DNA of 64,000 nt from Staphylococcus sp. IVB6181 (GCF_025561445.1 NZ_CP095096.1:2211822-2275821); one strand, 5' to 3'. Numbered from the stretch's first letter, positions 1-9,321 are shown. Program-made: numbers and translations. Notes: generated by a model not told the origin, from the sequence alone.

Positions 1-2881
1 CTATGACTGCATGAACAATATTTCTAAATGTTTCGGATTTTTTATAAGCAATTATAAACGCTGTGCCCAATGCTGCGATAGCCGCAACAGTAATACCGAT
101 TGGACCAGTAAGCAGCGTAAATACACTTCCCAATAACGGTATTTTAGTGAGCATTTGACCAATGTTAGGCAATACTGATTTAATACCGCCGTTAAATAAA
201 CTAAAGAATGCAGCTCCGCCTTTTGTGCCGTTTAAAATTGTTACTGCACTTGCGATATTTGTTATCGAACTTCCGAGCAGTCCTAGACCGATAAGCAATG
301 GCGGTATAGACGCAGCCATAATTCCGAAAACGGTTATGGCAATTTTTGTTGCATCACTCGTTCCTTGCAAATGTTTAAATACTCCGGTTAAAGCATCCGA
401 CAATTTAATTACAAAAGGCGCTAATGCATCGCCAATTGTACGCATAAAGTTAATAAACGTATTTTTAAGAACCTGAAGTTTAGAACCCATTGTCTCGTAA
501 CGAATACGTGCCTCATCTGTGAGTGCAGTATTCTTTTTCCAACCTTCAGCACCAGTTTTCAAAGCATTGTCAAGCAATTTGTGATTATTAGACATACGAC
601 GTACAGTGTCCGCTTCACGTACACCTTTAATACCTACAGCGTCTAATGCAGCGATTACACCTTTGGCTCCGCCTTGCGTTTGAGATAATCCTTTAACAAA
701 TGCGCTCAATGCTTTGCTTGGGTTGTTTTCCCACGTCTGCGCAAATTCCTGCGCACTCATTCCTGATGTTTTAGCGAATGCTTTAAGCTCTGAACCGCCG
801 TTAGCTGTTGCCTTTGTCATCTTATTCATAATTTGAGTCATTGCAGTACCGCCAGCTTCAGCCTCTATTCCCGCACTACTCATTGCGGCTGAAATGCTCA
901 TTATTTGGTCAGCGCTGAATCCTGCTTGTGCGCCAGCTCCAGCTAACCTTTGCCCCATTTCAACGATTTCTTTTTCGGTAGTGGCAGTTGTATTACCTAA
1001 AGCAGTTACGGTACTACCCAATCTATCTACATCAGTTATAGGCATTTTTGCTGCGTTAGCGAATCTAGCAAATTCTGTAGCTGCTTCATCCGCAGTTAAG
1101 TTAGTAGCGACTCCTAGATTTAACATTGTTTTCGTAAATGCGGTAATATCTTTTTTCTTAACACCCAACTGGCCTGCACTTTCAGCCACACCGGCGATTT
1201 CTGTTGCAGCAAACGGCATTTTATTACTCATATTAGTAATTTCATTGCCCATTTTATTCAGCTCTGAACCGCTCATATTTGTAGTTTTAGCTACACCTGC
1301 AAGTGCTTGTTCCCACTCAATAGAAGATTTAATACTTTTTCCCATAGCAGCAATGGCGGGCAAGGTCATATAAATCATTGCGCCTGTTCCTACAGAGCGC
1401 ATTGTAGAAGTTATGCCTCGCAGCGAGTCTTTGTATCTATTAACAGATTGTACACCTCTGCCAAAAGCAGTTGCATTTAAACGCTGCGCACGTTGTTGCT
1501 CAATTGAAAGTTGTTTATAAGCATTTGATGTTTGTTTGATTTCGCTTTCAATTTCGTTCATGCGTATTTTTTGTTGAGTGATGGCACTTGCCAGTTCTCT
1601 TGCTTCTTGACTGTTTTTACCTTGAGACTGAGCGACAAATTTGTATTGTGCACTTAACTCCCGCAATACTGTTCGCTGTTGGATCATATTATTTTTAAGT
1701 GTTTTCAAATGCGCATCATATGCTTTTACACTTTGACCCGCACGCGTTAAATTGCTGCGTGATAATGATAATGTATCGTTAAAACTTTGCATTTTCGCAC
1801 GTATTTGGGTCATGGAAGCGATACCTTGTTTTTGCTCCATCTCTAGACGATTGTGCGCGTTTGTCGTTTCTTTCAGTTGATTGTTTAAAGACTTTAAACG
1901 CACTCTTTCCTCAGTCAATTTTAGGTTCAACTCTTGTGCTTCTTTACTCGTTTCCCCATATTGGCGCTTAGCATAATCATATTGTCTGCTTAAATTTTGT
2001 ACAATCAGTTTTTGCTTCTGCATGGTGTTATTTAAATCAGCGATGCGTGCTTTATATGATTGAGCAGTTTGCCCGCTCATTTTAAATTTAGAAGCACTTA
2101 TTTTTAATGCAGTCGCTACTGATGCAATGCTCTTTCTAATTTGCGACATAGACATTGTCAATGTACGTTGCTCCATGGAAAAACGCTTAGCTTCCACGGC
2201 GGTGTCTCTATATTGTTTGTCCAGAACGTTCAAGGCTTGTTTTTCTTGCAATATTTTTTGTTTTAAATCAATAGCCTCTTTCGACATCTTGCCTTGTTCA
2301 CGCACAACTTTTTTATAACGCGATTCTAATACTTGTATCGTACTTTTGTGTTTATTCATAACTACACTGAGTTGATTTAAATAATTCTGATAACTCTTTG
2401 TAGATTTACCCGCACGTTCAAAACTCATATTTGCAATATTGAGCTGCTTACGCATGGTACTTAAAATTGTGTTGACTTTTTCCATCGAAAATACAGAACG
2501 CTTCGTCGTATTATTGAACTGCTTCATCTCTTTATCTGTTGAGCGTAATTGTCGTTGATATATGTTTAATGCTTTATGTTGACGACTGTATTCATTTCTG
2601 AGTTTTTCGGCATGAACACTTGTACGGCGTTCTTCATCGCTCATACGCTTTAATTGCGATGCTATTTCTTTCATAGAGTTTTCAGTAACCGCAATTCCTT
2701 TAGATAGTTCTTTGGAACGTTGCTTAAGGCTCTGCATCGATTTTTCAGTGTGTTTGAAATTATTGGATGATCGTGACATTTCGCTCGACAATGTTTTGAA
2801 TTGTCCTTTGATTTGTTGTAACGTACGTTGAACACCCATGTCTTTTGCATCCATCAGTATTGATAGGCCTTTAATTGCCAT
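1..2881 (-). CDS. Phage tail tape measure protein (partial)
   Basis: Open reading frame running off the left window edge, with at least 960 residues visible. It starts MAIKGLSILMDAK behind a strong AAGGAGGTG site. The first 500 or so residues are Gln/Lys/Arg-rich coiled coil with repeated blocks of the type Q-x-Y-x-x-x-L, as in siphovirus tape measures. After about residue 500 comes a PhageMin_Tail-type domain (ALAGVAKTTNMSGSEL, then TATTEKEIVEMGQRLAGAG) and then hydrophobic segments near the cut end. The protein sets tail length and occupies the tail tube lumen. Its position just downstream of the tail chaperones confirms the call. The C-terminus lies outside the window. Confidence 0.95.
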   Translation of the reverse strand, partial: MAIKGLSILMDAKDMGVQRTLQQIKGQFKTLSSEMSRSSNNFKHTEKSMQSLKQRSKELSKGIAVTENSMKEIASQLKRMSDEERRTSVHAEKLRNEYSRQHKALNIYQRQLRSTDKEMKQFNNTTKRSVFSMEKVNTILSTMRKQLNIANMSFERAGKSTKSYQNYLNQLSVVMNKHKSTIQVLESRYKKVVREQGKMSKEAIDLKQKILQEKQALNVLDKQYRDTAVEAKRFSMEQRTLTMSMSQIRKSIASVATALKISASKFKMSGQTAQSYKARIADLNNTMQKQKLIVQNLSRQYDYAKRQYGETSKEAQELNLKLTEERVRLKSLNNQLKETTNAHNRLEMEQKQGIASMTQIRAKMQSFNDTLSLSRSNLTRAGQSVKAYDAHLKTLKNNMIQQRTVLRELSAQYKFVAQSQGKNSQEARELASAITQQKIRMNEIESEIKQTSNAYKQLSIEQQRAQRLNATAFGRGVQSVNRYKDSLRGITSTMRSVGTGAMIYMTLPAIAAMGKSIKSSIEWEQALAGVAKTTNMSGSELNKMGNEITNMSNKMPFAATEIAGVAESAGQLGVKKKDITAFTKTMLNLGVATNLTADEAATEFARFANAAKMPITDVDRLGSTVTALGNTTATTEKEIVEMGQRLAGAGAQAGFSADQIMSISAAMSSAGIEAEAGGTAMTQIMNKMTKATANGGSELKAFAKTSGMSAQEFAQTWENNPSKALSAFVKGLSQTQGGAKGVIAALDAVGIKGVREADTVRRMSNNHKLLDNALKTGAEGWKKNTALTDEARIRYETMGSKLQVLKNTFINFMRTIGDALAPFVIKLSDALTGVFKHLQGTSDATKIAITVFGIMAASIPPLLIGLGLLGSSITNIASAVTILNGTKGGAAFFSLFNGGIKSVLPNIGQMLTKIPLLGSVFTLLTGPIGITVAAIAALGTAFIIAYKKSETFRNIVHAVI

Positions 2882-2927
2882 ATAGCGCACCTCCTTAACA
2901 AAAAAATAAAGGGAGCTTCACGCCCCC

Positions 2928-3143
2928 TTACAATGCTGAAAACAAAGCGTCTGCTTTACTATCCGATATAACTTGATTGGTATGTCGTTCATCTAGAATT
3001 TGCAATAAATAATAAAACGGCATTTTTAACACTTGATCCGGTGCCATACCATTCTCAATCATATCTTTCACAACTTTATCTAAATTCCTTTGCATACCTT
3101 CATAAGTCAAATCATCAGATTTCAGCTTATGCTCTGGATAAAC
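2928..3143 (-). CDS. Tail assembly chaperone, T part reached by -1 frameshift
   Basis: This 71-codon frame has no good start codon and no convincing ribosome site of its own. It is open from the slippery site inside the upstream G gene to a stop just before the tape measure gene. A -1 shift there gives a G-T fusion of about 184 residues, with ...EETKK continuing as VYPEHKLKSDDLTYEG. This is the classic lambda-like G/GT arrangement: G and GT bind the tape measure protein during tail assembly and are absent from the mature virion. A TTG-initiated separate 60-aa peptide is the less likely alternative. Confidence 0.75.
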   Translation of the reverse strand, partial: VYPEHKLKSDDLTYEGMQRNLDKVVKDMIENGMAPDQVLKMPFYYLLQILDERHTNQVISDSKADALFSAL

Positions 3144-3481
3144 TTTTTTGTCTCTTCGTCCTGCTGACCATTAGCAATAAATTCGACTTGTTTCTGAAGT
3201 GTTTCAATTGCATCCGGTGCATGTAAACGCTGTTTAACGTCTTTTTTAGTAAATTGTTTGCCATAGATTTTTACAACAGCGTCGATTAATTTGTCCAGTT
3301 GCTCGCCGAAGCTCATTTCAACTTCTCCAGAATCTACTTTTTCAAGCTCAACCATAATATCCGTTGCTTCATATAACACATCAAGCGGAATAAAATGAGG
3401 CGTTAAGTATGTTTCCATTTTGATTTCTTCTGCATTTGGGTTTTCTACTAATTGGATGTAGTTGCGTTTGAGTTTAGTCAT
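3122..3481 (-). CDS. Tail assembly chaperone G
   Basis: A 119-aa acidic protein located between the major tail protein and the tape measure gene, the canonical place for the lambda gpG equivalent. It carries the frameshift heptamer A AAA AAG at codons 111-113, just before its own stop. No catalytic motif is visible. The start ATG follows the small gene at 3484-3660 after two bases, and the upstream GGAGAAG serves as ribosome site. Role (tail tube/tape measure assembly) is from position and the frameshift signature. Confidence 0.8.
   Translation of the reverse strand: MTKLKRNYIQLVENPNAEEIKMETYLTPHFIPLDVLYEATDIMVELEKVDSGEVEMSFGEQLDKLIDAVVKIYGKQFTKKDVKQRLHAPDAIETLQKQVEFIANGQQDEETKKFIQSIS
3143..3149 (-). 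promoter_or_regulatory. Programmed -1 frameshift slippery site
   Basis: On the coding strand the heptamer is A AAA AAG in the reading frame of gene G (ACA AAA AAG TTT), matching X XXY YYZ. The -1 frame stays open for 71 codons afterwards. Such sites between tail chaperones are general in siphoviruses. Confidence 0.8.
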
Positions 3482-3483
3482 TA

Positions 3484-3660
3484 TTAATCTTCTCCTTTTT
3501 TATCTACTCGTTTAAAGAAAGGTAATTCATACCCTGCTTTTTCAAGTTTAGATTCATGTTCATTAATATATTTAATCGTTTTATCAATTGTAGTTCCTTG
3601 GTGAAATACTTCGTTTGTTTCTTTATCTTTACTTGATTTCAAAACTTCATATCTTGCCAT
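3484..3660 (-). CDS. Small phage protein between major tail protein and chaperone G
   Basis: A 58-aa ORF starting MARYEVLKSSKDKET and ending ...RVDKKGED, behind TAAAGGAGTG with good spacing. It ends two bases before the start of gene G, so the two are probably translationally linked. It is charged, has no membrane segment and no known catalytic motif. Comparable tiny genes occur at this place in staphylococcal siphoviruses; the function is unknown. Confidence 0.75.
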   Translation of the reverse strand: MARYEVLKSSKDKETNEVFHQGTTIDKTIKYINEHESKLEKAGYELPFFKRVDKKGED

Positions 3661-3704
3661 ATTTTCACTCCTTTATACGAGTGTTATTTTTGTATACAAA
3701 AATA

Positions 3705-3730
3705 GGCGACCTGTTAAAGTCGCCGTTAAA
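3705..3730 (-). terminator. Hairpin after major tail protein gene
   Basis: GGCGAC (3719-3724) and GTCGCC (3705-3710) pair around an 8-nt loop; on the minus strand the stem is followed by TATTTTTG. It lies directly after the major tail protein stop and probably lowers transcription into the chaperone genes. Confidence 0.6.
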
Positions 3731-3731
3731 C

Positions 3732-4634
3732 TTACATTTCAAATCCTTTTGGTTGTACCGTTACTGTTGCAGTTGCTTTTTGACCGCTGCCGTCTTGAGC
3801 AGTCGCAGTAATTACAGCACGTCCTTCTTGAACCCCTGTAACTAAGCCTGAATCAGCATCTACTTTTGCATATTCTGTATCTTCAGTGCTGAACGTTACT
3901 TTTTGGTTTTTAGCTTCCTTCGGTTCTACTGAAGCGCGTAATTGAGTTGTACTATCGACTTTCACTTCTGCAGAAGATGGTTCGATAGTCACTTTACTTA
4001 CTTTGACATCTTCTGCTTCACTAAAATCCTCTTCGACATCTACTAGTTCTAATCCTTCTTCGTTTGCAAATAATTCTTTGAAAAATTCGCCTTCATTCGC
4101 ATCTTCTTTAGCAGAATCAAATAAGATTTTGCGCTTGCCGTCCGCAATGCGGTGCATTGCAGTACCTTCAGATTCTTCTGAGCTGAACTCCCAATCTTCT
4201 TTCGATGTTTTACCTTCGATTTGCGGGTCGGAGAACATCACTTTTGTTAATCCGACACGTTGAAAAGTGCCGTCCTTACGTTCACGTTTGAACCACACTG
4301 CTACATAGTTATTTTGTTTACCTTGTTTTTCAGCATAAACACCGTGTTTGTTGTATACCTCATTGAAAATTAATTCACGAATTTCTTGAGGGAACGCATG
4401 CATTGTCATTGAGATTTTACCTTCACCATCAGTATTTCCTGATTCGATAATACCGCCGTCCGCATAAGCGTTTACAACTTCTCCACCTGTTTCCACAGAA
4501 ATTTCTTGCAAACCACGCGTCTGTGTAATTTTTGTATATTTAACTGTGCCATCTGCCTCATCCGTTTCTAATAATGCAAATCCTAAATCTTTAACGTTAA
4601 TAAATGATTTTGGTGTTTTAGCATGTTTGACCAT
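3732..4634 (-). CDS. Major tail tube protein with C-terminal Ig-like domain
   Basis: A 300-aa protein. Residues 1 to about 200 match the phi13-type major tail protein family (FINVKDLGFALLETDEADG, TQTRGLQEISVETGGE). They are followed by an acidic linker and a bacterial Ig-like (Big_2) domain from about 213 to the end, with the typical pattern VTIEPSSAEVKVDSTTQL ... GLVTGVQEGRAVITATA. The N-terminal part polymerises into the tail tube; the Ig domain is a surface decoration common in siphovirus tail proteins and may aid attachment. The strong AGGAGG site upstream suits an abundant structural protein. Confidence 0.93.
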   Translation of the reverse strand: MVKHAKTPKSFINVKDLGFALLETDEADGTVKYTKITQTRGLQEISVETGGEVVNAYADGGIIESGNTDGEGKISMTMHAFPQEIRELIFNEVYNKHGVYAEKQGKQNNYVAVWFKRERKDGTFQRVGLTKVMFSDPQIEGKTSKEDWEFSSEESEGTAMHRIADGKRKILFDSAKEDANEGEFFKELFANEEGLELVDVEEDFSEAEDVKVSKVTIEPSSAEVKVDSTTQLRASVEPKEAKNQKVTFSTEDTEYAKVDADSGLVTGVQEGRAVITATAQDGSGQKATATVTVQPKGFEM

Positions 4635-4646
4635 TTATAATTCCTC

Positions 4647-5048
4647 CTAATAATTTTCATAAAAAATAGCCTCATACCGTCGAGTCGAACGATACAAAGC
4701 TAAATCTTTATCATATTCATTACCTAAATTTCTTACATGTTTAATTTGATTTTTCCATAAAATTTCACTAATTCTATTTGAAATCTCATTACGTCTTTTT
4801 CTAGCGTTGTATTCATTGCTATACTTGACCATAACATCAATTTGAAAAGCATAGTTATAAGCGATTCTTTCTCCATCTGAATGCCATTCAGGTATAGGGT
4901 CATCATAGTCATCAATGACTATATAGGGCTTTATTTTATCTTTGACATCTGGGTATTGATTAAATTTGATGTTAGATTTTTCGACCCATTGCATCAATTG
5001 TTCGTCTTCTATTAATAGGTTGTAAACTTCCGCTAAAATATCTTTCAT
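4647..5048 (-). CDS. Phage tail terminator/completion protein (DUF806-like)
   Basis: A 133-aa protein between the gp10-like connector gene and the major tail protein gene, the usual place of the tail terminator. It starts MKDILAEVYNLLIEDEQL and contains the IKPYIVIDDYDDP segment seen in these proteins. Its ATG overlaps the stop of the upstream gene by four bases (ATGA), implying coupled translation. Assignment rests on position and overall pattern. Confidence 0.75.
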   Translation of the reverse strand: MKDILAEVYNLLIEDEQLMQWVEKSNIKFNQYPDVKDKIKPYIVIDDYDDPIPEWHSDGERIAYNYAFQIDVMVKYSNEYNARKRRNEISNRISEILWKNQIKHVRNLGNEYDKDLALYRSTRRYEAIFYENY

Positions 5049-5446
5049 ATAAACTTCTGAACCTCCTCTTCAAAAACCTTAAAATATCGTTCTCGGGAGG
5101 CTCTCAAAGCTATATCAATTGCACCCATACCTTTAGTTTTTACAAATTTACCGTCACGCCCATAAAAACCTTTCTCATTCAAATGTACAACTGAGTAACG
5201 GTGTTTTTCACCTTCCCAATAAATTCTCACTGTTCTTTGACCTCTTTCCCATTTAGGGTCAGACAGTTTAGCTTCACCATATTCCGCACCTGTATCTCTA
5301 AAATATCTTATATTGGCTTTCACAGCCTCTAAAACCACTTTGCCTGCTTCAACTAACGCCTTATCAATGATGCGATTTAATTGTCTTTTGCCGATACGCT
5401 TTTCCAACTCTTTGCTCAGATCAATTTTTTCTGCTTTTAGCCTCAT
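5045..5446 (-). CDS. HK97 gp10-like head-tail connector
   Basis: A 133-aa basic protein starting MRLKAEKIDLSKELEKRIG, with the HK97 gp10-type central pattern (VLEAVKANIRYFRDTGAEYG) and the family's terminal IALRASRERYFKVFEEEVQKF helix. It acts at the head-tail interface or as tail completion factor. It overlaps both neighbours by four bases in a tight morphogenesis operon. Confidence 0.85.
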   Translation of the reverse strand: MRLKAEKIDLSKELEKRIGKRQLNRIIDKALVEAGKVVLEAVKANIRYFRDTGAEYGEAKLSDPKWERGQRTVRIYWEGEKHRYSVVHLNEKGFYGRDGKFVKTKGMGAIDIALRASRERYFKVFEEEVQKFI

Positions 5447-5805
5447 GATTTAACACCTGCTTGCAACATTAAAAATTGTTCGTTTTCTACATCGGGTTGG
5501 ACAATTTTAATATTTAAGTCCTGTTGAATATATGGCGAATCTATTGAAACATAATGAGTATCTTTTGGGATATACTCGCCATGAGTTTCTCTTATAAATA
5601 TTTTGACGTCATGCTCTGTACCACTATCAATTGCTTGCTGTAGTTCAGTCATTTTCCATCTCGGCACATAAGCCCAACACTCATAGAGTCTTTGTTTTCT
5701 TTTTTGGCCAGCTTCTGGGCCTTCGTTATCAATATACTCATAGAATTGAACCCATGTGTTTAATTTTTTGGTAGTGATAAATGGTTTTTTAAACTTTGTT
5801 TTCAT
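5443..5805 (-). CDS. Phage head closure (head-tail joining) protein
   Basis: A 120-aa protein of the SPP1 gp16 / HK97 head-closure type: Trp/Tyr-rich N-terminus (LNTWVQFYEYIDNEGPEAGQ), YECWAYVPRW, then a C-terminal beta region. I chose the internal ATG (MKTKFKK) because GGAAGTG lies eight bases upstream. An in-frame ATG seven codons earlier is possible but lies deep in the upstream gene, which overlaps by 17 bases. Confidence 0.85.
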   Translation of the reverse strand: MKTKFKKPFITTKKLNTWVQFYEYIDNEGPEAGQKRKQRLYECWAYVPRWKMTELQQAIDSGTEHDVKIFIRETHGEYIPKDTHYVSIDSPYIQQDLNIKIVQPDVENEQFLMLQAGVKS

Positions 5806-6091
5806 CTCTATCACTTCCGATAACATTATTTAAACCAAAATGAACAAGGTCATCTTGATAATTATCGTTAAAATATTCGGTTAAATCTTCGTAAGCGTAA
5901 CGGGTACGCGCAAAGACTAATTCCTGACCAACAAGATTACTTTCAATATCAAAATCGCCAAACCTTGACTGAAGATTAGCGTACGATTTTGCGATAAGAT
6001 CTTTTAAATATTCATCTTCGCTAGTGTGGTTAACTTTCGCGTAACTTTTAAAGGACGCCAACATTTTTTCACTAATGATTATTTGTTTCAT
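5789..6091 (-). CDS. Head-tail connector, gp6-like adaptor
   Basis: A 100-aa protein directly downstream of the capsid gene, with the gp6/SPP1 gp15 adaptor architecture: short helices, TSEDEYLKDLIAKSYANLQSRFG, and a C-terminal RTRYAYEDLTEYFNDNYQDD helix. It docks under the portal ring. Gene order (portal, protease, capsid, adaptor, closure) supports this. Confidence 0.85.
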   Translation of the reverse strand: MKQIIISEKMLASFKSYAKVNHTSEDEYLKDLIAKSYANLQSRFGDFDIESNLVGQELVFARTRYAYEDLTEYFNDNYQDDLVHFGLNNVIGSDRDENKV

Positions 6092-6106
6092 TAGTATTCA
6101 CCCACT

Positions 6107-7279
6107 TTATACTTCTGGTAAGCTATCATCTAGAGGTTTATCTTCAATTGAATCCAAGTTCAAATCGTAAACCGCTGAAGCGTTGTTATCTAACGGTTGT
6201 GCGTAAGCGAATGTCTTAGCTGTAAACAAAATAGCGTCTTCTAAAGCTAAAGTTTGGTCGAATTTTTTAATTGTAAGCCCTCCACCTCGCACTGCGTCAT
6301 ATCTGTCTTTAACAAATGCAACGAGCTTACCTGATTTTACAAATTCTGACGTGATAATTTCTACATTGTAAGGTAACACTGTAACATACCCACCATTCGC
6401 AGTTAAGTATGTGTATCTCGCTCGGATATCCCATGCATCACGTGGGTTAACAACGAACACTACTTTACCATCAATGTTAATCTCACGACCTTTTTTATCT
6501 ACAGAAAGACCTTTTAAAACATCTTTCATTTCAGATACTGTTTTCTTAGAACTAGCAAACGTTAACGTTCCCGCACTTTCTTTGTCCGTCACAGCACCAT
6601 TATCATCATTAATATTCTTAGTTAGCCCAACAGGTTGGTCTTTAGAAGCGCCTCCGCCATTTAAAAACGCATCCTCTAAAGCAACTGAAATAGCCTCTTG
6701 AATTTGTGTTCGTACAAAACGTTCAATCCATTGTGGCCCAAACATTTTCAAATCATCAGGAATAACTACAAAACAAGTTAGTTTAGATTGTTTGAATTCT
6801 TCTTCACTGAACGCAGCATCTAATTGACCTTTGATTTCTCCGAACACTTTGCCCCATACAGCTTGCCCTTTAGATTCAGCGCGAATAATACGAGTGACAA
6901 TACCTGCATTTTTAATATTAATTTTAGAAAGTAACGGGTGGTTATTTTGTAAATCATCGAAGATTCTTTCGATGACTGTTTCTGGTAATAATTTTTCTTC
7001 TTTATATCCTGTTTCATAATTAATTTCGTTGAAGAATTTACGTTCTTCTGAAGTCAATGGATCGATTGCACGCTTGGCAAGAATACCGTTGTCTACAACA
7101 CGATTATTCACCTCTGCTGTGATTTCTTCTTGTAAGTCATTTGATAATGCATCAAACATTTCACCGAACGCTTTTGATTGCTCTTCGTCCGATGCTCCGT
7201 TTTGCACTAAGTTGGCAAATTTTGCCTTATGTTCATGATAATTCTTTAATTTAGTATTATTAGCTTTCATATCGCCCAT
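6107..7279 (-). CDS. HK97-fold major capsid protein
   Basis: A 390-aa protein. The first 80 or so residues are charged helical sequence like an HK97 delta domain (MGDMKANNTKLKNYHEHK), which the neighbouring protease would remove. The capsid domain follows: EERKFFNEINYETGYKEE, LPETVIERIF, GAAF-like strands and the FVVNPRDAWDIRARYTYLTANGGYVTVLP-type P domain. The start ATG sits behind a full AAGGAGG eight bases away. It forms the icosahedral shell. Confidence 0.95.
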   Translation of the reverse strand: MGDMKANNTKLKNYHEHKAKFANLVQNGASDEEQSKAFGEMFDALSNDLQEEITAEVNNRVVDNGILAKRAIDPLTSEERKFFNEINYETGYKEEKLLPETVIERIFDDLQNNHPLLSKINIKNAGIVTRIIRAESKGQAVWGKVFGEIKGQLDAAFSEEEFKQSKLTCFVVIPDDLKMFGPQWIERFVRTQIQEAISVALEDAFLNGGGASKDQPVGLTKNINDDNGAVTDKESAGTLTFASSKKTVSEMKDVLKGLSVDKKGREINIDGKVVFVVNPRDAWDIRARYTYLTANGGYVTVLPYNVEIITSEFVKSGKLVAFVKDRYDAVRGGGLTIKKFDQTLALEDAILFTAKTFAYAQPLDNNASAVYDLNLDSIEDKPLDDSLPEV

Positions 7280-7312
7280 AATAGTTTCCTCCTTAATTTT
7301 TGCATAATAAAT

Positions 7313-7336
7313 AGCCTTCGTTTCTCACGAGAGGCT
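7313..7336 (-). terminator. Hairpin between protease and capsid genes
   Basis: AGCCT (7332-7336 on the minus strand) pairs with AGGCT (7313-7317), with an inner CGT/ACG pairing and an ATTTATTA tail on the minus strand. It lies just after the protease stop and may be a partial terminator or an RNA-processing stem separating the two genes. Confidence 0.4.
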
Positions 7337-7338
7337 AG

Positions 7339-8160
7339 TTAAAATGCAAATTTATTAAATTTGTTTTGCGGTTGTTGCGGCGGTTCATTATCATTACCGC
7401 CTTTGTTTCCTTCTAAGTCATCTAATCGAGATTTAATGTTTTTAATATCATTTTCTAATTTTGCGACACGTTGATCTAAAGTTTCATTGCTATTTGGTTC
7501 GTTAGACTGAGATGATTGATTATCGCCTTCTGTAATATTCATAATAAGTTGATTTAGATTTTGTTGCTGTTTTTGCAACATTGCAACTAATTCTTTGTTT
7601 TCCATATTGGCAACCCCCTTCGCTTTCGTTTTTTCATCAGCAAATTTCTTGTTGACGGCTTCATCTGCAGTCAACCAAGTTTCATTTGCCATCATTCGTG
7701 ACAGCTCTGTTTTATCAATGCCGGTACGTTCGTGATAAATATCAATAATAGATGTATCCACACTTTCTAAAGCATTAAGTGTTTTTTGGATGTCAGATTT
7801 ATTGCCGAATGCCATTGTAGAAGCTTCATGTATCATCATATTTGCGCCATTGTGCATTATCACTTTATCTGCGGCCATAGCAATCAATGACGCAGCACTT
7901 GCAGCGATTGAAGTAATTTCAATCGTCACATTGTTTTTTAGGCTTTTTAAATAGTTGTAAATATTGATACCTTCAAATGCATCTCCGCCAGCACTTGCTA
8001 ATTTAATGACAATATCTTTATCAGTCCCATCCAAAGAATTTTCAACGAATTTAGATGAAATCGTATTATCAAATTCATCAGAGGCCACCACACCATTTAA
8101 TGTAAGTATATGTGTGTTATCCTTAATTTCATTTTTAAACTGTGGAATTACTTTCTGCAT
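7339..8160 (-). CDS. ClpP-like prohead protease
   Basis: A 273-aa protein. The start MQKVIPQFK is chosen because AAAGGAGGTGATAATA stands directly before it, although the frame is open another 25 codons upstream. It has a ClpP fold with ASAGGDAFEGINIYNYL, the nucleophile in SIAASAASLIAMAA (Ser about 88) and the histidine in MMIHEAS (His111). The C-terminal 70 residues are a Gln/Asn-rich coiled coil with scaffold-like character (LDQRVAKLENDIKNIKSRL). It probably cleaves the capsid delta domain and itself. It overlaps the portal gene by 26 bases. Confidence 0.93.
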   Translation of the reverse strand: MQKVIPQFKNEIKDNTHILTLNGVVASDEFDNTISSKFVENSLDGTDKDIVIKLASAGGDAFEGINIYNYLKSLKNNVTIEITSIAASAASLIAMAADKVIMHNGANMMIHEASTMAFGNKSDIQKTLNALESVDTSIIDIYHERTGIDKTELSRMMANETWLTADEAVNKKFADEKTKAKGVANMENKELVAMLQKQQQNLNQLIMNITEGDNQSSQSNEPNSNETLDQRVAKLENDIKNIKSRLDDLEGNKGGNDNEPPQQPQNKFNKFAF

Positions 8161-9307
8161 TATTATCACCTCCTTTGAAAGCGTCAGCACTTTGTAAGTT
8201 CTTAGTGATAATAAATTTATCAAGTTCTTGGTCATCTGCCGGTTCTTCGCCTGTCATGATTCTGACTTGATTGCGTGTAAATGTACCGGAGCTTACTAAT
8301 TTATCAATTGCTTCTGACATTTGTAATGGATCTCGCTTATCAATGCCTACAACACGAATGTGTTTATCTTCTTTTAGGTATTCATCTGAATAGAAAAATT
8401 TAGCATTCAATTCAGATTCAATTTTACGCAGCAAAGGGTTGATACAGAACTTAAGATAAGAATCAATTGTTTTTTCAAGGTCGGCCATTTCCCCTAGAAC
8501 TAAGGATGGAGGAACGCCAATCATTCTCGCAACATCTGTTAAAATAGTGCGTTTCAATTCTTCAAGCTCCTTAAACTCTTGTGAGCCTTGTGATGAACCT
8601 TTACTTGAATGCTCTTCATAACTCAATCCTTTTGTTAAAGGTGCAATCGCAATAGAGTTGTTTTTAAATGAGTCAAACAACATATCTATATACTCTTGAA
8701 TAGCTTGTTGTTTATTTTCTCCTCTCATTTGAGTAACATCAATATTTAACGTACCTCTGACTTGATTATTCATGAGCTGTAGATTAATCATTCTGCCAAA
8801 AATTTCACCGTAATCTTCAAATAAACCTAATGAATACTGTTCTAACCTTTCGTTGTTATAGCGTAAGTAAATAACATCATCCATTGAAAATACACGTTTA
8901 AACTCAAAATTATTAATCATAACATTTGTGAATTTATGCGGTAATAAACCTAATTCGTCTTCATGATAAAAATCATCTGCAATAAAAAAGTACCCGTCGT
9001 CATTCTTAACAACAAGCACTTCATCATCTATGATTAATTTGTAAATAAATTTCTGCCAAAAATCGACAGCGTTTTGATTCTTATTTGGTTGGACATTCAA
9101 TTGATAGTACAATTGGTCTTTTTCTTTAACATTACCTTTCATCACTCTGAACTCGCTTTGTGATATGGTTCGTGCTACCATCTCCACAACTGTATTTAGT
9201 GCAATCTGCTTTAAATAAGCCTTTTTACTTGTATCTTGCAGGAGTTCTAAATCGTACATCCATTCAAGCTCAGAATTACGTTTAAATACACTGTCGAATA
9301 ATCCCAT
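8135..9307 (-). CDS. HK97-type portal protein
   Basis: A 390-aa protein starting MGLFDSVFKRNSELEW. It has the typical KAYLKQIALNTVVEMVARTISQSEF helix and a C-terminal clip and crown region ending Asp/Asn-rich. It forms the dodecameric ring for DNA entry and tail attachment. It lies directly downstream of terL with a strong AGGGAGGTAG ribosome site. Confidence 0.93.
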   Translation of the reverse strand: MGLFDSVFKRNSELEWMYDLELLQDTSKKAYLKQIALNTVVEMVARTISQSEFRVMKGNVKEKDQLYYQLNVQPNKNQNAVDFWQKFIYKLIIDDEVLVVKNDDGYFFIADDFYHEDELGLLPHKFTNVMINNFEFKRVFSMDDVIYLRYNNERLEQYSLGLFEDYGEIFGRMINLQLMNNQVRGTLNIDVTQMRGENKQQAIQEYIDMLFDSFKNNSIAIAPLTKGLSYEEHSSKGSSQGSQEFKELEELKRTILTDVARMIGVPPSLVLGEMADLEKTIDSYLKFCINPLLRKIESELNAKFFYSDEYLKEDKHIRVVGIDKRDPLQMSEAIDKLVSSGTFTRNQVRIMTGEEPADDQELDKFIITKNLQSADAFKGGDNNAESNSTV

Positions 9308-9321
9308 AAGCTACCTCCCTT

